Positions 15,669 to 25,254 of a stretch of 64,000 bases of DNA are shown here, one piece after another (positions within the stretch are counted from its first letter, which is position 1; every line of letters begins with the position of its first letter). Both the position numbers and the translations under genes were made by a program. Origin of the DNA: Bacillota bacterium. Its GTDB lineage: Bacteria; Bacillota; SHA-98; Ch115; JABLXJ01. Under the pieces are notes generated by a model. The model saw nothing but the letters and a program-made list of their open reading frames with translations, made no database searches and was not told the origin of the DNA. The DNA is taken from positions 62,001 through 126,000 of the forward strand of contig JABLXJ010000002.1 of NCBI GenBank assembly GCA_013178125.1, written 5' to 3'.

Positions 15669-17522
15669 TCAGAGCTTGAGGACCCACCATGTTGTTCGAT
15701 CGATCATAATGCCCTGGAACCTGCTCTCCACCCCAAGGAATAATCTCTGAGGGTTGCCCAGGAGCCTGAGCGGTATGGCCATTTCGATGGTTTTGTCCCA
15801 GCTTGCAGCCTTGATCTCCTCAAACCTGGCGTCCTTATGGGTTGGAGCGACGATGGAAACCGCCCCTCTTTTATCAGGTCTAAAGGTGAAGTCTATATCT
15901 CCCTCCGGCCCTTCATGGCCGTAGATGCCCACAGAATGAAGGTGCAGGCGGTACAGGATCTCGCGTGATGCCCGGGTCCTTAGATTCAACGCAAGGTAGA
16001 GATTTGTCCCATCTTTTCCCACAAGCATACCTGCGAAATCGCCACCGCCCTCGACCTTTCTAACCATGCTATCCTTGACAGGCTCCTCCATCGGCCTTAT
16101 ATCGGCAGGCCAGTCGTCAAGCCTCCCATCGACAAGGGGGCCCGGCCAGGGGATATTGGGGACAGGAACCACAGTGGCCTCGGCAAATAATTCATTGGCG
16201 CGCGCGAAACTCAAGAGGTAACGCGCCATGATGGACACCTGGCTCCTGTACATGCGGATTGCCTCGCCTTTCGATACGACCGCTCTGCTCGAGAGTGGAT
16301 ATAGGAACCAGTTAAACCCGGCGGGATAGAGTCCTTTTGGAGGCAAGAGCCAGGCACCCGGGCGGAACCCTTTGGGATAAGGCCATTCCCCCCTGTGAAC
16401 CAGGTACCACAGTACCCGCGGCCTCGGAGCCGGCAACAGTCCCTTCTGGTCGAGGTATTCGACCGTGTAAAGGGTGAAATTGTATGTTGCCCAGTGGTCA
16501 GGGTGCATATCGACCGGTGACGCAGTCAGGATGATAGTGGGTCGGACCTTTAATATGATGTCTTTAAGGTCCCTGACCACGTCCTCGCCGGAGTAGAAGG
16601 TATCGGGCCGGTAACTGTTGAAGTAGGGGCTCTTGAAGGTTCTCGTAAATCTGGATAAATAGGGACTGGATGCCGACCAGTGCTCGTGCCACATGAGCGC
16701 AAGGCCCTTATCAGGATAGCCGAGGAAAAAGACATTCTTTTCCGGCACGCCGAGCGTCCTGAGCGCCTCGAGGGATTCCCCCTGCCGCTTGTATCCAAGC
16801 TCGATGAATCGCATTGAAGTAGCCCGGAGGGTGTGGAACTCCCTGTCAGCCGCAAGGGGAAACCCATCTCCGTTTGTCATCAGGACCACGTAAGCAGTAG
16901 CACCGCATCGCACAGCATCGTAGAGGAACCCGCCGGCGCCCAGGGTCTCGTCGTCGCTGTGAGGTGCGATCACGAGTATCCGGTCTCCGGAGGATGGGGA
17001 TATGCTCTTAAACCCGTTAAACCCGCTGAATCCATTGAATCCCCCGCTAAATCCATTGGATCCATTGAGCCCGCCAGACCCACCAGACCCGCTGGGCACG
17101 CTGGACCTGCCGGGTCCGCTCGGTCCATTGAGTCCGCTGGAACCGCTGGAACCGATTGACCCACTTGACCCCTGGGCAACCGCCTGGGCGCTGGCAGGCT
17201 CGGAGATAACCCGGGCATGGCTGACCGGACTTCCGAATATATGCACGTATAGTAACAGGAGAAGCGCCACTCCTACTATAGTAATCCGGATGGCGCGCGG
17301 CGCGCCCTTGCTTGGCGGGCCTTTCCTCAGTACGCCTTTGCTTGGTATGCCCCTACCTTGCGCGCTCTCAGCAGACGTCTCACCAGGCGCACTTTCCCTA
17401 TACATGCGCCTGCTGCCGATGGTGCACTTATACAGCTCAACGGGCTTAGCGGGCTTCCTTGCACGTTGAAAGGATTTCATAGAGGCTGGCTCCAACTCCC
17501 CATAGCAATGCCTCATACTCAT
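15669..17522 (-). CDS. Membrane-anchored PIG-L/LmbE deacetylase with low-complexity linker
   Basis: A 617-residue protein in four parts. Residues ~1-80 are a basic, poorly conserved head; ~80-110 hold one membrane segment (ITIVGVALLLLLYVHIF); ~115-175 are a Gly/Ser/Asn/Phe linker made of short repeats (GSNGFSGGFNGFSGFNGF). The PIG-L domain follows with the zinc motif APHSDDETLGAGG and the second metal His motif DMHPDHWATYN, so it should be an active N-deacetylase for an amino sugar. The last ~150 residues look like a carbohydrate-binding or DOMON-type beta domain (VDGRLDDWPAD..., YLALNLRTRA). The start is uncertain; the linker is encoded by near-repeating 9-base units, as in several other genes of this window. 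Substrate unknown. Confidence 0.8.
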   Translation of the reverse strand: MSMRHCYGELEPASMKSFQRARKPAKPVELYKCTIGSRRMYRESAPGETSAESAQGRGIPSKGVLRKGPPSKGAPRAIRITIVGVALLLLLYVHIFGSPVSHARVISEPASAQAVAQGSSGSIGSSGSSGLNGPSGPGRSSVPSGSGGSGGLNGSNGFSGGFNGFSGFNGFKSISPSSGDRILVIAPHSDDETLGAGGFLYDAVRCGATAYVVLMTNGDGFPLAADREFHTLRATSMRFIELGYKRQGESLEALRTLGVPEKNVFFLGYPDKGLALMWHEHWSASSPYLSRFTRTFKSPYFNSYRPDTFYSGEDVVRDLKDIILKVRPTIILTASPVDMHPDHWATYNFTLYTVEYLDQKGLLPAPRPRVLWYLVHRGEWPYPKGFRPGAWLLPPKGLYPAGFNWFLYPLSSRAVVSKGEAIRMYRSQVSIMARYLLSFARANELFAEATVVPVPNIPWPGPLVDGRLDDWPADIRPMEEPVKDSMVRKVEGGGDFAGMLVGKDGTNLYLALNLRTRASREILYRLHLHSVGIYGHEGPEGDIDFTFRPDKRGAVSIVAPTHKDARFEEIKAASWDKTIEMAIPLRLLGNPQRLFLGVESRFQGIMIDRTTWWVLKL

Positions 17523-17664
17523 AACAGTGATAGATGCCCCTAAATCTTATTTAACGTAGATGCCTTCTTCCAAGTTCCATTCCAGGTTCATTTTCTTGCT
17601 CGTTCACCTCGTCCACCTGCTCGTCACCCATAGCCGGGTCCTTAGCAATAGCCTCATGCCAGCC

Positions 17665-18312
17665 TCATGCCAGTATCTTGACCATTCTGTGAAAACCTTC
17701 GCAGCCGGTGCACTGGCTCAGCCTCCTCACCCTGACGGTTTTCGCGACTCGATAGCCGAGGCGCTCATAGAGACCGCGAGCCCGGGTATTCCCTATCTCG
17801 ACATTCAGGGAACACTTATTGAGCCCTCCCGCTCTGGCCATATCCTCTGCATATGACAGTAGGCGTGTGCCGACACCTCGCCCCTGGAACTCGGGCAGGA
17901 CGGCAACAATATGGATGAAATATTCATCCCTCTTCGCCTCCTCTATACCGGCGAGCGGGAGGGCGTGCTGCAGGAAGCGAAACATCCTTGGCAATCCATA
18001 TATAGACAGCAGGTGCCCCGCCATGGGGAATGCCAGGCGCATCAGGATTTCCCCTGGATAGGAGAGCAACAGCCCGACCACGTGGCCGCCGGCGACCTGA
18101 TCGCTTATTTCAGCCACGCAGGCAAACTGGTAGCTGAATCTGTTGTTTTTTCGCATAAAGAGGCCCTCCAGCACCTCCCTGGCCCTTGTTGGCTCCTTTA
18201 GATCCAGTCCAAGCAGGAAATCCGCCAACCGCCCCATTGAGATATGCGCAAGGTGTGCCCCGACCCGGGCATCCGCAAAGCCAGCCGGGCGAATATCCAC
18301 CTCGAGAGTCAT
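17665..18312 (-). CDS. GNAT-family N-acetyltransferase
   Basis: A 215-residue acetyltransferase. The acetyl-CoA loop is VLPEFQGRGVGTRLLSYAED (Q/RxxGxG/A type), followed by SLNVEIGNTRARGLYERLGY, the usual C-terminal half of the fold. The N-terminal half (DIRPAGFADARVGAHLAHIS) begins with the common IRPA pattern. ATG 18312 is chosen since it gives that pattern and follows GGGAGAGGTG; the longer version from 18375 adds unconserved residues. It is oriented with the PIG-L gene behind it, separated by 142 bases without clear features. The acceptor (small molecule or protein) cannot be predicted. Confidence 0.85.
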   Translation of the reverse strand: MTLEVDIRPAGFADARVGAHLAHISMGRLADFLLGLDLKEPTRAREVLEGLFMRKNNRFSYQFACVAEISDQVAGGHVVGLLLSYPGEILMRLAFPMAGHLLSIYGLPRMFRFLQHALPLAGIEEAKRDEYFIHIVAVLPEFQGRGVGTRLLSYAEDMARAGGLNKCSLNVEIGNTRARGLYERLGYRVAKTVRVRRLSQCTGCEGFHRMVKILA

Positions 18313-18571
18313 CCCGTTCACCTCTCCCGGCCCCCTGGCCGCAGTATCTTGCCGTGTTTGTCTGGCGATGCACATGCATGACTGAGGGTCACGACAACAT
18401 TATATACTAAATTGTTCTGAATACGAAGTATGAACCATGAACTTATGAAAAAGGGCCCGCAAGGCCTGGCGAGGCTCGGGGGGATGGGGCGGAGGGTGGT
18501 GCGCGAAATTTTTATTGTCATGGGCTCCCCTTAAGAAGGAATTACGGAGACCACGACGAATAATAAAATTA

Positions 18572-18598
18572 TAGTTTGTTGTCAATACGAACAAAGTA
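18572..18598. promoter_or_regulatory. ROK/XylR-type operator candidate
   Basis: TAGTTTGTT (18572-18580) and AACAAAGTA (18590-18598) form an inverted repeat (8 of 9) around 9 bases. The arms match the TTAGTTTGTT...AACAAACTAA pattern known for Bacillus XylR, a ROK regulator. It lies 60 bases before the ROK gene, so autoregulation is likely. The remainder of the 18313-18657 gap shows nothing else clear. Confidence 0.55.
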
Positions 18599-18657
18599 GC
18601 GAGTAGAAACAAAGCGGTTGTCGTAATTCAGGGACTTTCTAAGGAGCCTTCAAAGAT

Positions 18658-19884
18658 ATGCCCGGGATAAGAAGGAAAGGAAGCCACGATCTCCTGAAAG
18701 AGATCAATACCCGGCTCATTTTCAACTTGATCAAGCAACGTTCCCCGATTTCGCGTATCGAGATAAGCAAGGAAACCGGGCTCAGCAAGTCGACAGTCTC
18801 GGAAATCGTTGACTCCCTGATCCAGAAGGACATTGTCAGGGAGGGTGGCAGCGGCGATTCGATTGGCGGGCGGCGTCCTATATTGCTCTACCCCAATTCG
18901 AGAGGGCGCCTCAGCATCGGGATCCAGGTTGATGACTATGGCGAGCTGCGTGGGGTTCTGTGTGACCTGGAAAGCAATATTATCGCTGAGAAACGGGATT
19001 TCTGCCTCGAGCAGGAGGGACTGGTGGACCGGATCTGCGGGCTGATCGACATCCTCGCGGGCGGGACCGGATCAAACGTCATGGGGGTAGGTCTCGCGGT
19101 TCCCGGCGTCATAGACTATGAGGCCGGTTCCATAGTCTCGGCCGTGAACCCCGGTTGGGTGGATGTCCCGCTGGCGGCGCAGCTCAGGACCAGGTACGAC
19201 ATTCCCATATACATTGAAAATGCCACCGGGGCCGCCGCCCTCGGGGAAAACTGGTTCGGGGCGGGCGCTGATTCCGATGACATGGTCTATGTATGGCTGG
19301 GGTCCGTTGTCGGCGCTGCCATTATCATCGATGGGGCTTTATACCACGGGAGCAGGGGTAGCGCGGGTGAACTCGGCCATACTGTAATCACTGGCGAGAA
19401 GATCAAATGCAGGTGCGGGCGCTATGGATGCGTGGAGAGTCTGATATCCAAGCCCGCAGTATATCGAGGGTTAACCCAGGAAAAGGCACTATCCGGGGCT
19501 ATATCCCGGGTCAGCCCCTCTGATGTATTCAAGTGGCTGGTGGATTCGGAGAGGAATGGCGATACCGCGGAAAGGGGATTCAGCAAGAATCTTCTCCGCG
19601 AGATAGCGACTCACCTGGCGACTGCTGTGGCCAACCTTGTAAACCTCCTGGGCCCTCAGGCCATTGTTATCAGGAGTGATTTAACGGAATCGCATTACTT
19701 CATGGCAACCCTGATAGACAGAGTCCAGTCCGAGATTCTCCCCAGGCCCGGGGGGAAGGTGGAGGTCCGGAAATCCATACTTGGCGAGAACGCTGTCATC
19801 ATCGGCGCAGCGGCGCTTGTGCTTCAATCTGCATTCAGCGTTTCAGAGGCAAATAGCGGGAGATTGTCGGTTCAGAGCATCTAA
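18658..19884 (+). CDS. ROK-family transcriptional regulator (locus 2)
   Basis: A 408-residue NagC/XylR-type repressor. The N-terminal winged helix reads NLIKQRSPISRIEISKETGL then SKSTVSEIVDSL. The ROK domain has the sugar/ATP fold with GVGLAVPGVID, ALYHGSRGSAGELGHT, and the zinc-binding CRCGRYGCVE motif. The kinase-like DxGxT phosphate loop is not kept, as usual for repressors. AAGGAG lies at 18640-18645 before ATG 18658. It heads a locus with an oxidoreductase and an ABC importer and has a XylR-like operator just upstream. The inducer is probably a pentose or hexose, not identifiable further. Confidence 0.92.
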   Translation: MPGIRRKGSHDLLKEINTRLIFNLIKQRSPISRIEISKETGLSKSTVSEIVDSLIQKDIVREGGSGDSIGGRRPILLYPNSRGRLSIGIQVDDYGELRGVLCDLESNIIAEKRDFCLEQEGLVDRICGLIDILAGGTGSNVMGVGLAVPGVIDYEAGSIVSAVNPGWVDVPLAAQLRTRYDIPIYIENATGAAALGENWFGAGADSDDMVYVWLGSVVGAAIIIDGALYHGSRGSAGELGHTVITGEKIKCRCGRYGCVESLISKPAVYRGLTQEKALSGAISRVSPSDVFKWLVDSERNGDTAERGFSKNLLREIATHLATAVANLVNLLGPQAIVIRSDLTESHYFMATLIDRVQSEILPRPGGKVEVRKSILGENAVIIGAAALVLQSAFSVSEANSGRLSVQSI

Positions 19885-20203
19885 CGCCCAAAAGGGATGG
19901 GTAAGAGTAGGTAAAAGGGTGGGAATCCAGGTTATACGGGCTCGGGTTACATATGGCCACGGGTTATATAGGTATAGTCAGTCTTATCTATAACCTCAGA
20001 TATAGTCTAGTATAGTCTAGATATGGCCAGTATATAGCCAGTCGAGGGGGAATGTTTTGCTAATATGTAAGTTGCGTGCTAGCTTAATTAACCTGTATAT
20101 TGCGCTTTTATTGACTCCTTACATTACATTTACATTACATTTCAGGGGCTAATATTAGGCCAGGTTTCCTGGACCGTCTCGGGGAAGGTGGAGGAAATAT
20201 TCC
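19885..20203. other. Intergenic stretch with short tandem repeat
   Basis: The 319-base gap contains the 10-mer TATAGTCTAG twice in tandem (20001-20020) in an AT-rich context, and TTGACT at about 20110 followed by repeated ACATTACATTT units. A promoter for the oxidoreductase gene is plausible here but no -10 box stands out. Confidence 0.4.
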
Positions 20204-21226
20204 ATGGAGAAAATCGGATTTGCATTGATCGGGGCCGGGTTATGGGGGCAGGCACATGCGAATGTCTACGCTACCCATCCTTACGCCAGGCTGGTGGCAG
20301 TCTGCGATGTGGTTGAGGAGAAGGCGAAGGGGCTTGCCCAGCAATATGGGGTTCCCTGGTATGTTGACTACAGGGAAATGCTCAAGGATCCTGAGATCAA
20401 GGCCGTCGGGATCGCTACACCTGATTTTGCCCATTGTGACCCCCTTGTGGAATGTGTGAAGGCAGGGAAGGCTGTCCTCGTTGAGAAGCCGCTCGCGACG
20501 ACCAGGGAAGATGTGGACAGGATAATGGAGGCTATAACGAGGTATTCGGGCAGGGTCATGGTCGACTTCCACGCCCGCTGGAGCCCGCCCTTTGCAGTGG
20601 CCAAGGACTGTATCGACCGGGGTGAGCTGGGGCAGATAATATCAGCATATTACCGGTTAAATGATACGATCTCAGTCCCAATGAGCATGCTTTCATGGGC
20701 GGCGGCCTCATCTATCCTCTGGTTTTTGGGGAGCCACTCAGTAGATACCCTGAGGTTCCTGCTGAATGATGAGGTCAAAAGGGTTTATTCGGTGTCACGG
20801 TCGGAGGTTCTCGTGAAGAAGGGCATAGATGCCCCGGACATCTTCCAGACAACGCTTGAATTCAAGAGCGGGGTCATCGCGCAGATAGAGAATAACTGGA
20901 TCGTCCCCAATACCAATCCCAATGTCAATGATACTAAGCTAAACATCCTGGGGAGCAAGGGCATGATCAATATGGACCTCACGCATAACCAGGCGGTTGA
21001 GCGCTACCTCGAGGATAAGTCGGATCATCCGGATATCCTGGTCAAGCCCCTGATACACGGGAAATATATGGGGTTTGCCTACGAATCCATCCGGGATTTT
21101 GTGGAGCGCGTTGCAACAGGCCGGGATTTTCTCGTTACGGCTGAAGATGGCGCGAAAGTCACCTCTGTCATTCTCTCGATCATGGAATCGGCCAAAAAGA
21201 GAGAACCTGTTGAAGTGGCCTACTAG
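20204..21226 (+). CDS. Gfo/Idh/MocA-family oxidoreductase
   Basis: A 340-residue NAD(P)-dependent dehydrogenase. The Rossmann motif is ALIGAGLWGQAHANVY; the conserved substrate-side EKPLATT and the C-terminal beta-sheet with HSVDTLRFLL (His typical for the active site) are present. Family members oxidise inositols, sugar alcohols or sugar acids, or reduce keto sugars. It lies after the ROK gene and 186 bases before the binding-protein gene, so it presumably handles the imported sugar. GGAGG at 20190-20194 precedes ATG 20204. Length is normal and nothing is missing. Product specificity cannot be told. Confidence 0.9.
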   Translation: MEKIGFALIGAGLWGQAHANVYATHPYARLVAVCDVVEEKAKGLAQQYGVPWYVDYREMLKDPEIKAVGIATPDFAHCDPLVECVKAGKAVLVEKPLATTREDVDRIMEAITRYSGRVMVDFHARWSPPFAVAKDCIDRGELGQIISAYYRLNDTISVPMSMLSWAAASSILWFLGSHSVDTLRFLLNDEVKRVYSVSRSEVLVKKGIDAPDIFQTTLEFKSGVIAQIENNWIVPNTNPNVNDTKLNILGSKGMINMDLTHNQAVERYLEDKSDHPDILVKPLIHGKYMGFAYESIRDFVERVATGRDFLVTAEDGAKVTSVILSIMESAKKREPVEVAY

Positions 21227-21412
21227 CGAGGCCAGTTCCAGCTGGTTCGGCGGAGGATGATAGAAGGCGATGGTGAAGGAAGAGCCAGGGGGGGTGGTTG
21301 ATTACTGTCGACCGCACAACACTCGTGACTTTAGTCGTGGAGAGGTTCGACTCAGTTTACCTGGAGAGCGCATTTTGTCCGGAGCCATACTTTCATGTGG
21401 GGAGATGATATT

Positions 21413-22753
21413 GTGAAAAAGCCTGTGTTCCTGGTCCTTACTCTTGCCCTCCTCGTGAGCCTGGTTTCCTTGACGGCCTTCGCATATAGCGAAAGCGTCA
21501 CCCAGTGGGCTTCGCTGGTGAAATCCAAATATGGTGGAATGACGATAACCGCTGCTTTCGCCACCCATCCCGTCACGGACGCTATGCAAGAGATGACCGC
21601 CGAGTTTACAAAGCTGACGGGCATCAAGGTTAGATGGGATGTGATGGAAGAGGGTTATTTGCGTAATAAGCTGCTGATCGAGCACCAAGGCAAGACCGGG
21701 GTCTATGATGTACTGCTGATAGATGCCTTCTCCCTATCAGAGTATGCCCCTGCAGGGGTTGCCATCGACCTGCAGCCCTTCCTCCAGAATAAGGAACTTA
21801 CGCCATCATGGTATGATTATGCCGATATCATGCCAGCCTACCGTGATGGCATTGGCAGGTACAAGGGAGTGATCTACGGCATCCCCGTGGCCGGCGAGAC
21901 GAGGTATGTAGGCTACAGGAAGGATCTCTTCAAGAAATACGGTAAGGAACCCCCTAAGACCATGGAGGAGTTCCTGGAGTTGGCTAAATTCTTCAACGGT
22001 AGAGAGCCAAAACTCTACGGGATTGCGATGAGGGCCCAAAAGGGGATTCATTTCTCCTCCGGTTTCATGACGACCATGTATAATAACGGCGGCCAGATAC
22101 TGGACCAGAAGACGTGGAAGGTCCTGATCGACAGCCCGAAGACGGTCAAGGCTTTCAAATACCATATAGAACTCCTTAAACAGGGCCCGCCCGACATCAG
22201 CGTATACACACACGAGGAGGCAGTATCTGCCTTTACATCGGGACGAACCGCCATGTGGTTCGATTCGACGGCGCTGACACCGTGGATTCTTGATCCATCT
22301 AAATCGGCAGTGGCCGATAAGGTCGGATTTGTCCCGCCTCCAAAAGGGGAGGGCGGTGCATATGGCGCCCTTGCTGGCTGGGATGTTGGCATCTCCTCGG
22401 ATATCAGCCAGAAGCGACGCGAGGCTGCATGGGCATTTATAGTGTGGATGACCAGCAAGCTCAAGGCAGAGGAGTTTGTCAACCTTGGCGGCACTCCTGT
22501 CCGCAAGTCTATATTCACCAACAAGGCCATGATAGCCAAAGACTGGACTCTCCCGATCCAGCTCGAGTCCTTGGAGCGCGCTGGCAACATGGTTGCGGAC
22601 GGCATAATGTGGTTGCCTCCGCACCCCAAATTCCTCAAGGTGATTGAGAGCCTTGGCTCCTATGGTTCGCAAGTTTTGGGTGGACAGCTCGAGGCTGAGG
22701 AAGCGCTCAAGCTGGCCCAGAAGGAATGCGAGCGTATAATGGCCGAGAAGTAA
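21413..22753 (+). CDS. Carbohydrate ABC transporter substrate-binding protein (locus 2)
   Basis: A 446-residue family-1 binding protein. GTG 21413 starts a clean signal peptide (MKKPVFLVLTLALLVSLVSL then TAFAYSES) with a signal-peptidase-I type site and no lipobox cysteine; GGGGAG at 21399-21404 supports it. The mature protein has MTAEFTKLTGIKVRWDVMEE, a YDVLLIDAFSLSEYA segment lining the cleft, YGIPVAGETRYVGYRKDLF, and the hinge with GGWD-like LAGWDVGISS. It delivers a sugar to the two permeases that follow; ligand unknown. Confidence 0.9.
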   Translation: MKKPVFLVLTLALLVSLVSLTAFAYSESVTQWASLVKSKYGGMTITAAFATHPVTDAMQEMTAEFTKLTGIKVRWDVMEEGYLRNKLLIEHQGKTGVYDVLLIDAFSLSEYAPAGVAIDLQPFLQNKELTPSWYDYADIMPAYRDGIGRYKGVIYGIPVAGETRYVGYRKDLFKKYGKEPPKTMEEFLELAKFFNGREPKLYGIAMRAQKGIHFSSGFMTTMYNNGGQILDQKTWKVLIDSPKTVKAFKYHIELLKQGPPDISVYTHEEAVSAFTSGRTAMWFDSTALTPWILDPSKSAVADKVGFVPPPKGEGGAYGALAGWDVGISSDISQKRREAAWAFIVWMTSKLKAEEFVNLGGTPVRKSIFTNKAMIAKDWTLPIQLESLERAGNMVADGIMWLPPHPKFLKVIESLGSYGSQVLGGQLEAEEALKLAQKECERIMAEK

Positions 22754-23179
22754 GTTAAGTAAGGTAATAAGTAGGCCTCTATAGACCCCTATGCCGCGGT
22801 GCGGCGCCACTAGGGAGGCACCACCGATGCAACGCTATCCGGAGAGGCGCTACCAGAACCAGAATCGGATCAGATTTTGGGATTTTGGGATGTGGCATAT
22901 GTTCCGGGAGGGACTGGCTCTCAGCTCTCCCGGAACATATGCGGGGGTCGGGAATTAACCAGTTGCGGCTGACAGGCGCCAAAAGGCTTGCCGGGCAGAC
23001 CGGCATGCCGCATAAGCGGCGCCATCAGAGAATGAAAATGGGTTTAGCTGGGATAACATCTATCTTCGGGATAGACGAGCCGGAATTAGGCAGAATCAGA
23101 CAAAATCAGGTCGAATCAGGCAAACTAGGCGAACCGGGCAAACCGGGCGTTAACTGTGGTGTTGCTCATAGGAAAGGTG
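22754..23179. other. Intergenic gap of locus 2: hairpin and degenerate repeats
   Basis: This 426-base gap holds the strong hairpin at 22895-22942 (separate entry) and, at about 23090-23152, a run of degenerate ~10-base units of the kind AATCAGGCAAAC / GAACCGGGCAAA. I see no coding region; an apparent open frame crossing it has no recognisable content. Confidence 0.5.
22895..22942 (+). terminator. Perfect 16-bp hairpin between binding protein and permease (locus 2)
   Basis: GCATATGTTCCGGGAG (22895-22910) and its exact complement (22927-22942) enclose 16 bases. It lacks a T-run, so it is probably an mRNA-stabilising or attenuating hairpin after the binding-protein gene. Confidence 0.7.
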
Positions 23180-24088
23180 ATGGGCTTGAAGTCTGCAGAC
23201 TACTGGAGCTCGAGGAGATATCTATACTTGTTTGTCGGGCCGGCTATCCTCTCCCTTGTTTTAATCGTCATCCTGCCTACAATTTTCCTCTGGTATGTGA
23301 GCTTCACCTCATACGATCTGGGCATGGGGTGGGAGAAAAGGGCTTTCGTCGGTCTGAGGAATTTCTACTTTCTCATCTCAGGGCAGGACCGGGAGTTTTG
23401 GCCCTCGGTCGTTGTCAGCCTTAAATACATGGTGATCAGCACCATCATAGAGTTCATCCTGGGTTTCGCTATCGCGATCCTTTTCAATAGAAAGATGATA
23501 GGTAAGAGGTTATGGATGTCATGCCTTCTGGTCCCGCTTACGGTGACCCCTGCTGTAGTCGCTTTGATGTGGAAACTCATGTATAATACGGAGTACGGCG
23601 TAATCAATTATATCCTGGGTTTCCTGGGGATAAGTGTAAACTGGTTGAGTTCAAGCATGGCACTAATATCTGTTATTATTGTTGACGTCTGGCAGTGGAC
23701 CCCGTTCGTGGCGCTTATCCTTTATGCCGGCCTCCAGGCGCTTCCCCAGGAGCCGTATGAGGCAAGCATGGTGGACGGAGCGAGCAGTTTGCAGGTTTTC
23801 CGCTACATCACTCTGCCGATGATGCGGCCCATGATCACCATCGCTATTCTCTTGCGTTCCATAGATGCCCTTAAGGTATTTGATACAGTATACGGGCTCA
23901 CCCAGGGGGGGCCGGGGAACGCAACTGAATTATTGAGCCTCCATATCTACCGGCTTGGATTTCAACATACAGGGTGGATCGGTCGTTCCTCGGCAGCAGC
24001 GATTGTCCTGCTGTTACTTACAACTGCTTTGAGCACCTATTTATTGAAGGCGCTCAGGCGGGATTATAAAGCGGGGGAGGGGATCTGA
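23180..24088 (+). CDS. Carbohydrate ABC transporter permease, MalF-like (locus 2)
   Basis: A 302-residue membrane protein with six hydrophobic segments, beginning LYLFVGPAILSLVLIVILPT. The EAA loop reads EPYEASMVDGASSLQVFRYI then TLPMMRP. ATG 23180 is used because AGGAAAGG lies at 23170-23177 and the resulting N-terminus is of normal length; GTG 23156 is an alternative. Membrane subunit of the locus 2 importer, next to the second permease (one base between genes). Confidence 0.9.
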   Translation: MGLKSADYWSSRRYLYLFVGPAILSLVLIVILPTIFLWYVSFTSYDLGMGWEKRAFVGLRNFYFLISGQDREFWPSVVVSLKYMVISTIIEFILGFAIAILFNRKMIGKRLWMSCLLVPLTVTPAVVALMWKLMYNTEYGVINYILGFLGISVNWLSSSMALISVIIVDVWQWTPFVALILYAGLQALPQEPYEASMVDGASSLQVFRYITLPMMRPMITIAILLRSIDALKVFDTVYGLTQGGPGNATELLSLHIYRLGFQHTGWIGRSSAAAIVLLLLTTALSTYLLKALRRDYKAGEGI

Positions 24089-24089
24089 C

Positions 24090-25046
24090 TTGAGATCGAG
24101 CGAGAAGGGTGGCGAGAAGGCCTGGTCGGGGCCCCTGCCGAGGGCGCAGTCGGGGGGGCAGTCGGGAGCGAAATTGGGGGCACGATCAGGGATGATGCAG
24201 CCAAATATCCGCGCCGGCGCCAGGAGGCGCAGCGAGCTCGGGATGCGGATGTTAATAGCATTCCTGGTTGCCCTTACAGTCATCTTTTGCCTCTTCCCTT
24301 TTATTTGGATGGTGATGACATCATTCAAGACGCGAATCCTCGCCATTGATCCGAGTGTGTGGATATTTAAGCCTACCTTCGAGAATTACCTGGCTGTCTT
24401 CACGCGGCGGAACCTGGCTATGTATATAAAAAACAGTGTAGTTGTGGTTGTATTCACCACGTTGCTGTCGATGCTCCTTGCGGTTTTCGCCGCCTACGGG
24501 TTCGCGCGATTCCGGTTTAAACGAAAGGAAGACCTGGCGTTTTGGGTCCTGAGCCTGAGGATGTTGCCGGCCATGTCTGTGGTAATTCCTTTCTTCCTGC
24601 TGGGAAGGTTCCTTCATTTGTTGGATACCCATATTTTGTTGATAATAGTCTACATGAGTTTCAATATACCCTTTGCCATCTGGATGATGAGGGGCTTCAT
24701 CGAGGAAATCCCGCGAGAGTTGGAAGAGGCGGCGTGGGTCGATGGCTGCACCCTGTTTCAAGGGGTAGTAAAGGTGGTTTTCCCGCTTGTAATGCCGGGT
24801 TTAGCGGCCACTGCCATCTTTATAGTGATACAATCGTGGAATGAGTTTGCGTTGGCGCTCTTTTTAACGAGCTTTGCAGCACGCACGGTTCCTACCACCA
24901 TAACATTCTTCTTGTCGGTAATGGGCGTGATCTGGGGCGAAATGGCCTCTGTGGGGGTGATCACGACGTTGCCGGTCCTGCTGTTCGCCCTGTTCGTACA
25001 GAAATACCTGATACGGGGCCTGACATTTGGCGCGATAAAGTCTTGA
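24090..25046 (+). CDS. Carbohydrate ABC transporter permease, MalG-like (locus 2)
   Basis: A 318-residue membrane protein. The conserved part begins near residue 50 with LIAFLVALTVIFCLFPFIWM and has the EAA loop ELEEAAWVDGCTLFQGVVKV then VFPLVMPG, ending YLIRGLTFGAIKS. The first ~45 residues are an extra polar, Gly/Ser/Arg-rich head (LPRAQSGGQSGAKLGARSG) encoded by short repeats, unusual for this family. TTG 24090 follows GGGGGAGGGG and is one base after the previous stop; ATG 24192 would remove most of the odd head. Works with the MalF-like partner. Confidence 0.85.
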   Translation: MRSSEKGGEKAWSGPLPRAQSGGQSGAKLGARSGMMQPNIRAGARRRSELGMRMLIAFLVALTVIFCLFPFIWMVMTSFKTRILAIDPSVWIFKPTFENYLAVFTRRNLAMYIKNSVVVVVFTTLLSMLLAVFAAYGFARFRFKRKEDLAFWVLSLRMLPAMSVVIPFFLLGRFLHLLDTHILLIIVYMSFNIPFAIWMMRGFIEEIPRELEEAAWVDGCTLFQGVVKVVFPLVMPGLAATAIFIVIQSWNEFALALFLTSFAARTVPTTITFFLSVMGVIWGEMASVGVITTLPVLLFALFVQKYLIRGLTFGAIKS

Positions 25047-25254
25047 GCAGCGTCTCGAGCGAGCCGAAGTTAAGTAGTGACGAGTCAACCAGCGCGATAG
25101 AATTAGAACCTTGAGTTAACCACCAGAGGTTGATGCGCTCGAGTCAACTTTGTTGGGCTGGCCTTGGCCCTCTCGAGCGCGTCTCGCGCCCGGTGAGGGT
25201 GGATGGAAGAATATTTGTTTTTTAAGGAGGAATAGTTGTCGCGATGTCTAATAT
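25047..25254. other. Intergenic stretch with repeated CTCGAG sites
   Basis: No gene is evident. CTCGAG hexamers occur at about 25053, 25137 and 25174 in the contexts GTCTCGAGCGAG, GCGCTCGAGTCA and CCTCTCGAGCGC. They could be regulator half-sites but the flanks are not consistent. AAGGAGG at 25224-25230 precedes the small frame described next. Confidence 0.3.

Noticed and set aside
17002-17469. Plus-strand frame rich in NPLNPL/DPLDP repeats
   Set aside because: It is the complement of the Gly/Ser linker of the PIG-L gene.
21806-22810. Minus-strand 334-codon frame opposite the locus 2 binding protein
   Set aside because: Conserved binding-protein motifs are on the plus strand; the opposite frame has no recognisable motif.
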